Shown here: positions 57,552-64,000 of the stretch, piece by piece
Numbering within the stretch: position 1 is the first letter of the stretch
Layout of the letters: every line of letters starts with the position of its first letter
NCBI RefSeq assembly: GCF_034808145.1
Contig: NZ_JAXHGM010000008.1
Coordinates: 62,001 to 126,000 of the forward strand
DNA length: 64,000 bases
Direction of reading: 5' to 3'
Source: Halorubellus sp034808145
GTDB lineage: Archaea > Halobacteriota > Halobacteria > Halobacteriales > Natrialbaceae
Notes under the pieces: generated by a model
The model's input: the letters and a program-made list of their open reading frames with translations, nothing else
Databases searched by the model: none
Told to the model about the DNA's origin: nothing
Made by a program: the position numbers and the translations under genes

Positions 57552-59762
57552 TTACTGGAATTTGTGTTCGTAGGTGTCGATGAACTGCTTCACTTGGTCG
57601 TAGGTCGGTGGCCTGCCGTTTCGAACGAACTCCCCGGCGAACGCGTTGGCCACGACAAGCTGTGCATTCCCGGGAAGCCCGTTAAGCTGGGCGATCATCA
57701 GTCCGGTGTTGAAGTGATCGCCCGAGCTGGTCGTCAGCGTCGGGTTCGGGTATCGCGGGATTGCGGTCCGGTACGTCGCGTCGTCGTCGACGTAAACGGA
57801 TTCGACGGGCGAGTGAGCGACGAACCGCGAGACGTCCAGGGTCTCCTGAGCGAGTTGTGCGCCGTCGGCCAGCGAGCGCTCGTGGTCGTCCTCGGATCGT
57901 AAGTTCGAGAGGACCAGCGTTTCGCCACGGTTCGCGCTGACGGTCACCGGGACCGTGTCGTCTAGCATGTCCAAGGAGTCGATTCCGGCACGCAGCCGGT
58001 CGCCCGACAGGCGGCGGACGTCCGAGGGATCGACGAAGACCGCCTCGGGCGGATCCGCCAGTTTCGGCCACACCTCCGTGCGCACGCCGTCCCAGATCGT
58101 CGGCATCAGCGGAATGTTCGTCCAGTAGCCGACGCCGAGGAGGTCGGTCCCGTCGATTGCCTCGATGAGGGTCTCCAGGCCGACTTTCTCCTTCAGCGTC
58201 TTCCAGTCGACCGTCGCGTGGTCGCCTGTGTCCTGGATCATGAACTTCCCGTCGCGGAACTCCACCGCGTCGGTCAGCGTGGGTTCGCCGTAACTCAGCA
58301 GCTGGTTCTCGTCGAACTCCTCACGGAACTCGCGGCGAACGGGGTCGCCGAAAGTTCCGATCATCGTCGGTTCGGAGCCGAGTTCGCCGAACGCACGAGC
58401 GAGGTGCGCGGCGATGCCGCCACAGCGGGTATCCAGCTGGACCCACTCGTTCGAGAAGGAGGTGTTCGAGGAGGCCGACTTGCTGATACGGTCACCGAGT
58501 TCGCGCAACTCGCCGAGGCGATCGTACTCGTGGGGCCCCTGCCGCTCGTCGACCATCTCCCGGACCTCGTCGATGAACCCGTCGAAGCCGAGGGCGATGT
58601 CCCACGTGCCGGGTTGCTCCGGGAGGAGTTCGCGACAGGTCTCGACGTGGGCCACGGTGTTTTCGTCGAGGCCGTTCGGCTCGCCACGGGCCCCGCGCTC
58701 GTACACCCGGATCTCCCGGCTGGCGTATCGCTCCCCGGTGACTTTCCAGCCGCCGACTGTCGCGATCCCCTCCTCGCCGTATATGTCGACCTCGAGGTAC
58801 GCACGGACGTCGTAGGGGAGGTAGTGATAGCCGGTCAGCACGCCGCTTTTCGTGACGCGTTCTCCCGACTTGATGTCGTCAGCGGTGAACTCCACCTCGA
58901 AGGAATCGGCAGGGCGGGACTCCGTCGCGCGTTTCAGGTCCGACAGGCAGTTCCTGATGCGGACGTACTCCGCCGGAAAGGTCGGATCCTGCTGGCCGTA
59001 CTTCGTGCCGGTGGCGATCGACCAGATGGCGACGTCGACGAACCGGTCGAGCTGGAAGGCGAGTTCTGGGTTGGTGATCCGAAAGCCCTGTTCGGGGGTT
59101 TCGATCCCCGCCCCGTTGCTCCAGAAGAAGGCCTCGACGCGGTCGCCGATGACGATGATCGATTCGTCCGTCTCAACCCCGCGCACGTAGTCGACGGTCT
59201 CCGCGACTTCATCCGGAAGCTCGACCTCCCCGTCGGTCGCCTCGCTGTCGTTCAGGTTCGAGACGATGAGCTGGGTCTTGACCGACTCCGTCGCCGACAG
59301 CGCCTCGGAGAACGTGCCGATCAGCTCCTGTGGCAACATCGCGAGGATGCTCCGATCGGCCCCGCGAATGATGTCACGGACGTGTTTCGCCATCGATTCC
59401 CGGCTCGTGAGGAGGCTCACACCGCTTTCGTCCACGGGGGCCCGCTGGTGGAGCGCAGCCAGCTGACTCTCGACCTCGTCGAGCCGGTTGACCAGCGGGT
59501 TGAGAGTCGTACTCGGGTCGATCGCATACGCCTTCCGGGGGCGATCGTCGGTGATCTCGATGAACCCCCGGTCGCGGAGGTCGTCGGCGACGTTGTACAC
59601 GCGCTGTTTGGACGCTTCGCAGTGGCCGGCGATTTCGGCCATCGTCTGCTTGCCGTGCTCAATCAGCGCCAGATAGACGTCCGCCTCCACCTCGGACATT
59701 CCCACGTTCTCCGTGAGCACCGATTGAATTTCCGCGATATCCGCAGATTCGTAGCGATCCAT
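57552..59762 (-). CDS. TrmB-family regulator fused to a PfkB-like sugar kinase domain
   Basis: 736 residues. Residues 1-90 are a TrmB winged helix (GMSEVEADVYLALIEHGKQT), ~110-355 resemble the TrmB sugar-sensing region, and ~385-736 are a ribokinase/PfkB-type domain: GFDGFID (392-398), CGGIAAHLARAFGELGSEP, and the active-site SSGDHFNTG with Asp682 in the catalytic-base position. TrmB proteins sense sugars and control sugar transport and metabolism genes. The gene is inside the transporter operon it presumably controls (2 nt after one permease, 4 nt before the ATPase). The kinase part could be catalytic (for example on xylulose) or a second sensor. Confidence 0.8.
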   Translation of the reverse strand: MDRYESADIAEIQSVLTENVGMSEVEADVYLALIEHGKQTMAEIAGHCEASKQRVYNVADDLRDRGFIEITDDRPRKAYAIDPSTTLNPLVNRLDEVESQLAALHQRAPVDESGVSLLTSRESMAKHVRDIIRGADRSILAMLPQELIGTFSEALSATESVKTQLIVSNLNDSEATDGEVELPDEVAETVDYVRGVETDESIIVIGDRVEAFFWSNGAGIETPEQGFRITNPELAFQLDRFVDVAIWSIATGTKYGQQDPTFPAEYVRIRNCLSDLKRATESRPADSFEVEFTADDIKSGERVTKSGVLTGYHYLPYDVRAYLEVDIYGEEGIATVGGWKVTGERYASREIRVYERGARGEPNGLDENTVAHVETCRELLPEQPGTWDIALGFDGFIDEVREMVDERQGPHEYDRLGELRELGDRISKSASSNTSFSNEWVQLDTRCGGIAAHLARAFGELGSEPTMIGTFGDPVRREFREEFDENQLLSYGEPTLTDAVEFRDGKFMIQDTGDHATVDWKTLKEKVGLETLIEAIDGTDLLGVGYWTNIPLMPTIWDGVRTEVWPKLADPPEAVFVDPSDVRRLSGDRLRAGIDSLDMLDDTVPVTVSANRGETLVLSNLRSEDDHERSLADGAQLAQETLDVSRFVAHSPVESVYVDDDATYRTAIPRYPNPTLTTSSGDHFNTGLMIAQLNGLPGNAQLVVANAFAGEFVRNGRPPTYDQVKQFIDTYEHKFQ

Positions 59763-59764
59763 GC

Positions 59765-60628
59765 TTACTGTTTCATCGCACCCATCGTCAGGCCGCTCAC
59801 GAGGTAGTTCTTCACGATCAGGCCGAAGATTACCATCGGTGCCAGGATGACGACGCCGACGGCCATCAGCTGCCCCCAGTGGGTGCCGGTCTGGGTCACA
59901 AGCTGTGAGGCTGCGACGGGGATCGTCTGGGTCGTCGAGTTGGTGAAGATCAGCGCGAACATGAAGTCGTTCCAGGCGTAGACGATCGAGATGATCGCCG
60001 TCGCGCCCATGCCGGGCAGCACCAGCGGCACAGCGACCTTATAGAACGCCTGCCAGCGAGTCGCCCCGTCGATCCGGGCGGCATCCTCGATCGCCACCGG
60101 GATCTCGTCGAAGAACGACCGCATGAGCCAGATGGCGAAGGGGAGGTTGAACGTGGTGTACGCGATGACAAGACCCAGGTGGGTGTTCAACAGGCCTGCG
60201 TACTGGTAGATGAAGTACAGCGGGACGATGACGACGGCAATCGGCGCCATCCGCGTACTGATGATCCAGAACGCCAGGTGCTTCTTCCCGCGGATCTGCA
60301 GCCGCGAGAGGCCGTAGCCACCGAGCGTCCCCAGGCCGACAGCGACCACCGCCGAGGCGATGGAGACCATGACGCTGTTGATCAGGTAGGGGGTCAGCGG
60401 ATTCGACCCGAAGAACAGTTCCTCGTAGTACTGCATGGTCGGTTCAAAGATGATTGTCGGCGGCATCTCGAACATCCCCGTCCGCAGTTTGAACGACGAG
60501 ATGATCATCCATAGGATCGGAACGAGCGTCCAGACGACGAACACGCCCAGGATGAGGTAGGGCGCGTAATCGCCGATCCAGTCTCGCGTGCGTTTCTCCA
60601 TGCTGATGTCGGGATTCTGACTACTCAT
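59765..60628 (-). CDS. Sugar ABC permease (MalG type)
   Basis: 287 residues from ATG 60628 (a start 12 nt upstream is possible). Six transmembrane segments are evident, beginning YLILGVFVVWTLVPILWMII, and the EAA loop for ATPase docking reads EDAARIDGATRWQAFYKVAV. It overlaps the partner permease by 8 nt. Confidence 0.92.
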   Translation of the reverse strand: MSSQNPDISMEKRTRDWIGDYAPYLILGVFVVWTLVPILWMIISSFKLRTGMFEMPPTIIFEPTMQYYEELFFGSNPLTPYLINSVMVSIASAVVAVGLGTLGGYGLSRLQIRGKKHLAFWIISTRMAPIAVVIVPLYFIYQYAGLLNTHLGLVIAYTTFNLPFAIWLMRSFFDEIPVAIEDAARIDGATRWQAFYKVAVPLVLPGMGATAIISIVYAWNDFMFALIFTNSTTQTIPVAASQLVTQTGTHWGQLMAVGVVILAPMVIFGLIVKNYLVSGLTMGAMKQ

Positions 60629-61559
60629 TGTCACCGGCACCTCCCATGATCGATTCGACGAAAACGATGCCGATGATTACCGTCACGGCGAGCATCACGA
60701 GGCCGAGTGCGGCACCGTAGCCGAGCTTGTAGAAGCGAAGCGCCTGCTCGTAGATCTGGAACCCGATAATCTTCGTCGAACTCGCCGGACCGCCGCCGGT
60801 CGCGAGGTAAATCTTCGTGAAGTAGCGCATCAGGTCCATCGATCGCAACAGGACGGCGATTGCGAGCGCCGGCGCGAGCAGCGGGAGCGTGATGTACCGG
60901 AACTCGGACCACAGCGTCGCGCCGTCCACGCGTGCGGCCTCGTAGAGTTGCTGTGGGATTGATTTCAGCCCTGCGAGGATGATCAGGACGACCAGTGGCG
61001 TCCATTGCCAGGTGTCCATGATGATCACCGCGATCAGCGCACTGGGCTCGGTCCCGAGAACCGGATTGTTTGTGAACAGCCCGACCTGGTTGAGCAGCCA
61101 CGTGTAGAGTCCAAAGGAGGGGTCAAGGAGGAACTGCCAGAGCAGTCCGACGACCACCGGTGCGATCATCATCGGCATGATGATGATGCCGGTCATGAAG
61201 TTCTCGCCCCTGGACACCCGGTGGAGCAAGATTGCGATGAGCGTTCCCAGGACGATCTGCAGGGCCAGCGCGCCACCGACGTACACCGCGGTGACCTCCC
61301 AGCTGTTGATGATCGCCTCGTTGAACATCGCCTGGTAGTTCTGGATACCGATGAACGTCGGCTCCTGGCCCGGCTGGGCGTTGATCTTCATCACCGACAT
61401 CCAGAGCAAGGCGAGGAGCGGAATGATACTCAGGACGCCCAGCACGATGATGCTCGGCGCGAGCAAAATCGACTCGAAGGAGACGGGGAGTCTCCCCAGT
61501 ATTCCGGAGTCCGCCTCCGAGTCTTGGCCCACGTACAGTTCTGAATCCGTTGTTGTCAT
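60621..61559 (-). CDS. Sugar ABC permease (MalF type)
   Basis: 312 residues with a short soluble N-terminus and six transmembrane segments (from ILLAPSIIVLGVLSIIPLLA). The EAA loop reads YEAARVDGATLWSEFRYITL. It follows the binding-protein gene by 21 nt. With the MalG-type protein it forms the CUT1 channel. Confidence 0.92.
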   Translation of the reverse strand: MTTTDSELYVGQDSEADSGILGRLPVSFESILLAPSIIVLGVLSIIPLLALLWMSVMKINAQPGQEPTFIGIQNYQAMFNEAIINSWEVTAVYVGGALALQIVLGTLIAILLHRVSRGENFMTGIIIMPMMIAPVVVGLLWQFLLDPSFGLYTWLLNQVGLFTNNPVLGTEPSALIAVIIMDTWQWTPLVVLIILAGLKSIPQQLYEAARVDGATLWSEFRYITLPLLAPALAIAVLLRSMDLMRYFTKIYLATGGGPASSTKIIGFQIYEQALRFYKLGYGAALGLVMLAVTVIIGIVFVESIMGGAGDNE

Positions 61560-61580
61560 AATATGATGAAAGGGGCCGGC

Positions 61581-63032
61581 TTAGAGGATGTTCGACCAGC
61601 CGGAGTCGACGGCTTCCATCGCTTCCTGCGGGGACTGGTTGCCCGCAACCATGGCCGACAGCTCGGAGTACAGCGTCTCGTTGAGCTGTGCCCACTGAGA
61701 CGGCTTCGGCCGGGTGCCGACGTAATCGGGCTCCCAGGCAGTTTGGACGTCCGGAACGACGTTGGGGTACTGGCTCTCATGGGAGGGCTGCTCGCTGGCC
61801 TCCTGGACGTCGTCGCGCTCGAAGACGGAGGTTCGCGTCGGCGTCCCGCCCTGTTCGAGGGTCCGCACCTGCATCTCCGGGGACGTCGCCCAGGTGATGA
61901 ACTCCCAGGCCGCTTTCTTCTCTTCCGGTGAAGCGTGGGCATTCATCGCGATGCCCGAACCACCGAAGAGGTTGACCGAGCGGTTCGGTCCCTGCGGGAG
62001 CAGGGCCCAGCCGACGTTCTCGGCGACGTCGCTGGAGTCCGAACTCGCGAAGGAAGCGTTGAATTCGTGCCACTCGGGGGTCATCGCGATCTCGCCGTTG
62101 GCGAACGCGTCGCCGACGCCGGACCAGGTCCAGGACGTCGACCCGGGGTGGGCGACGTCCAGCAGGTCGGCGTACAACTGTGCCGCCTCGACGCCGGTGT
62201 CGCTGGCGAAGGATGGTTGTGGGTCGTCGGGCCACTCGTCGTCGACGTGTCCGCCGAACCCTTCGACGTCCTCGGCGCCGTACGCCCAGAAGACGTTGTG
62301 GAAGTCACACTGCAGCGAGTCGTGCTGCTGGGCCTGGTGGCCCGTCCCGTAGGGGACCTCGTCGACGTTCTCGTTGATCCACTCCGCCATCTGCAGGTAC
62401 TCCTCCCAGGTCCTCTCTGCCCCGGGTTCGAAGGGGAAGCCGAGGTCGCTCTCGGCCTCGTCTTTGTAGTTCTCAATGATGTCACGACGGTAGGCCCACA
62501 TCATCGTCGGGTTGTCGTAGGGGAGCCCTCGCAGTTCGCCGCCGAACTGCCCACAGATCTCCAGCTGGCTGGAGATGAAGTCGTCCACGCCGTTGGGCAC
62601 GTCGGCGTACTCGTCGGAGTCGATGTACGGCTGGAGGGGTTCCATCGAGTCCCAGAACCGGCCGCCGACCATGTAGGGGTCCGCGTAGAACACGTGGATG
62701 TCCCCGGCACCGCTGTTGAGGTCGCTGGCGAGCCGCTCGGAGTAGTTGTTGTACGGCGCGAGGGTGATACTCACCTCGATCCCCGTTTCCTCCGTGAACT
62801 GGTCGAGCTGCTCGTCAACGGCGACGCTCGGCGGCGTCGACTCCGAGATGAACGAGATCTCGTCGGCCGGCTCGACGTCCTCGGCAGCCGTGGCGGTGCC
62901 GTTCCCGTTGCCGCCGCCGTTGCCGCCATCGCCCGAACAGCCGGCGAGGCCAGTGAGCCCGATCGCGCCCACGGCACCTGTTGTTTTTATGAAGGTTCTC
63001 CTGCCTTGCCGATTAGTGTTATCGTCCTGCAT
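61581..63032 (-). CDS. Sugar-binding lipoprotein of the ABC transporter (Tat-exported)
   Basis: 483 residues from ATG 63032. The signal has twin arginines (GRRTFIKTTGAVGAIGLTG) and a lipobox LAGC with lipidation at Cys32, typical of haloarchaeal Tat lipoproteins, then a Gly/Asn-rich linker. The mature part is a CUT1 family extracellular binding protein (ISFISESTPPSVAVDEQLDQ, GSGIAMNAHASPEEKKAAWE). It captures an oligosaccharide or sugar for the permeases; the ligand is unknown. First gene of the operon. Confidence 0.92.
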   Translation of the reverse strand: MQDDNTNRQGRRTFIKTTGAVGAIGLTGLAGCSGDGGNGGGNGNGTATAAEDVEPADEISFISESTPPSVAVDEQLDQFTEETGIEVSITLAPYNNYSERLASDLNSGAGDIHVFYADPYMVGGRFWDSMEPLQPYIDSDEYADVPNGVDDFISSQLEICGQFGGELRGLPYDNPTMMWAYRRDIIENYKDEAESDLGFPFEPGAERTWEEYLQMAEWINENVDEVPYGTGHQAQQHDSLQCDFHNVFWAYGAEDVEGFGGHVDDEWPDDPQPSFASDTGVEAAQLYADLLDVAHPGSTSWTWSGVGDAFANGEIAMTPEWHEFNASFASSDSSDVAENVGWALLPQGPNRSVNLFGGSGIAMNAHASPEEKKAAWEFITWATSPEMQVRTLEQGGTPTRTSVFERDDVQEASEQPSHESQYPNVVPDVQTAWEPDYVGTRPKPSQWAQLNETLYSELSAMVAGNQSPQEAMEAVDSGWSNIL

Positions 63033-63059
63033 GGACGGATCCACTCTCGAGTTAATAAT

Positions 63060-63075
63060 ACAGTTTAATAAAAAT
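63060..63075 (-). promoter_or_regulatory. TATA-rich promoter of the sugar transporter operon
   Basis: On the minus strand the region reads ATTTTTATTAAACTGT, 28-43 nt upstream of the ATG at 63032, fitting a TATA box with a short leader. Confidence 0.5.
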
Positions 63076-63192
63076 TTGGTTCCAAAGATCATGATAGATT
63101 TGACTGCCGAAATCGTAGAGTTTCCCCGGTAGAAAGGTTCTCCGTTAGCAACCGTGCGAAAGTTGTGATTTCATCGTTGTTCCGGGCAAACA

Positions 63193-63227
63193 CGACGGCG
63201 AAGCCGTCGCCGTCACCGCAAAGCGGT
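63193..63227. terminator. Two tandem perfect hairpins
   Basis: CGACGGC-GAA-GCCGTCG (63193-63209) and ACCGC-AAA-GCGGT (63215-63227) lie side by side, about 62 nt beyond the stop of the right-edge dehydrogenase. They may terminate that transcript, although no T-run follows on the minus strand. Nothing else is seen in 63076-63288. Confidence 0.35.
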
Positions 63228-63288
63228 CGCTTCAGTCAGCGGGAGAAAACCTTTGTTCAAACGGGCGAGAACAACGGTGGTCCACGCC

Positions 63289-64000
63289 TTACTCCCCGAT
63301 GGAGACCATGCCCTTGATCACGTCCGGTTCCATCGCCCGTTCGAAGGCGTCGTTCACCGACTCCAGCCCCGACTCGAAGTCGATGATCCCCTCGACGTCT
63401 ACGGTGCCGTCCGCCAGGAGGTCCACCGCGGCCTGGTACGTGTTCTTGTAGCGGAAGGAGCCGTAGACGTCGAGTTCGTTGTCGATGATCTCGATGACGT
63501 CGAGCGGGATTTCGCCGTCCCCGGGAAGTCCCACGAAGACGATCGACCCACCCCGACGAACGGCGTCCGTCGTCGACTGGATCGACGGTGCCGCCCCCGA
63601 CGCCTCGATCACGACGTCGACGCCCTCGCCGTCGGTGTACTCCTCGATAGCGTCGGCGAGATCGCGCTGAGTGACATCGATTGCGAGGTCCGCACCGCGT
63701 TCCTCGGCGAAGTCGAGCTTCTCCTCGACGACGTCCGATATCAGGACGTCCGTCGCGCCGGCCGCGCGGGCGGCCTCCATCGCGAGCAGGCCGATCGGCC
63801 CAGCGCCGGTGATCAACACCGAATCGCCCGTGCCGACGTTGGCCCGGTTGCAGGCGTGGATGCCGACCGACAGCGGTTCACAGAGCGCGCCGGCGCGGGT
63901 GGAGACGTTGTCCGGGAGGCGGAAGGCGTAGTCGGCCGGCCAAGAAACGTACTCGACGAAGGCGCCGTCGTGGGGCGGCGTCGCCATGAAGACGACGTCC
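63289..64000 (-). CDS. Zinc-dependent dehydrogenase, 3' part (runs off the right edge)
   Basis: The frame is open to the window end, so the N-terminal third (catalytic and structural zinc sites) is outside. The visible part has GAFVEYVSWPADYAFRLPDN, ALCEPLSVGIHA, the Rossmann motif GAGPIGLLAMEAARAAG and the C-terminal DAFERAMEPDVIKGMV, typical of medium-chain sorbitol/xylitol dehydrogenases. It resembles the dehydrogenase at 55383-56423 in fold but is clearly distinct. Together with xylA it suggests polyol and pentose interconversion. Confidence 0.85.
   Translation of the reverse strand, partial: DVVFMATPPHDGAFVEYVSWPADYAFRLPDNVSTRAGALCEPLSVGIHACNRANVGTGDSVLITGAGPIGLLAMEAARAAGATDVLISDVVEEKLDFAEERGADLAIDVTQRDLADAIEEYTDGEGVDVVIEASGAAPSIQSTTDAVRRGGSIVFVGLPGDGEIPLDVIEIIDNELDVYGSFRYKNTYQAAVDLLADGTVDVEGIIDFESGLESVNDAFERAMEPDVIKGMVSIGE

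Noticed and set aside
58218..59807. 529-codon plus-strand open frame
   Set aside because: It is antisense to the TrmB-kinase gene, which has clear domain motifs; long antisense frames are expected in GC-rich haloarchaeal DNA.
61935..63068. 377-codon plus-strand open frame
   Set aside because: Antisense to the Tat lipoprotein binding-protein gene; the translation is Val/Gly-rich with no domain.

Overview
The window looks haloarchaeal (Halobacteria). The predicted proteins are very acidic, GC-rich codons dominate, promoters are TATA-like and many genes overlap by ATGA. There are two Orc1/Cdc6 initiators, haloarchaeal small-protein families, a TrmB-type regulator and a Tat lipoprotein binding protein. 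The species cannot be fixed from the sequence. Xylose isomerase together with mannonate dehydratase would suit a plant-polysaccharide-degrading haloarchaeon (Halorhabdus-like), but that is inference.

Bases 1-11.3 kb are a plasmid-type replication and maintenance region: the 3' end of a conserved plasmid gene, a small hypothetical gene, an ArdC-like antirestriction protein, an AbiE-like nucleotidyltransferase/winged-helix pair, a SWIM-finger protein and two Orc1/Cdc6 genes. A predicted origin beside the first Orc gene carries near-identical 20-bp boxes in inverted orientation. A long-spaced inverted repeat (TTAACCAAC, 22-24 bp, GTTGGTTAA) occurs four times here.

Bases 11.4-38.7 kb are a dense genome-defence island. 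The first block is a small AbrB-like protein, a DUF499 ATPase, a small partner, a DUF1156 DNA methyltransferase and a phospholipase-D/SNF2 helicase, resembling BREX/DISARM-type cassettes. An AAA_14/DUF4143-type ATPase follows on the opposite strand. The third block is a long prokaryotic Argonaute with a complete DEDD tetrad, an iron-sulfur RecB-like nuclease fused to a Dna2/UPF1-like helicase, and Mre11-like and Rad50-like proteins with two tiny ORFs in the joints. The last block faces it: a compact operon for a ubiquitin-like protein, an E2-like protein and a JAB-E1 fusion. The most interesting possibility is that Argonaute and end-resection enzymes work as one unit, with a ubiquitin-like pathway beside it.

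Bases 38.9-46.4 kb return to plasmid maintenance and decay: a broken TRAM gene, a second AbiE-like pair, a ParA/partner operon with a striking 9-bp-phased centromere-like array that continues inside the partner's coding sequence, a tyrosine recombinase, and remnants of an IS6-like transposase, a metallophosphoesterase and other genes.

Bases 46.6-64 kb are a sugar-acid/pentose catabolic region. One group holds an AGE-family isomerase, a lactonase, two paralogous SDR dehydrogenases, mannonate dehydratase and a uronate-dehydrogenase-like protein. A second, on the minus strand, holds a CUT1-type sugar ABC transporter (binding protein, two permeases, ATPase), a TrmB regulator fused to a PfkB-like kinase, a zinc alcohol dehydrogenase and xylose isomerase. 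A class I aldolase gene is broken. A second zinc dehydrogenase runs off the right edge.
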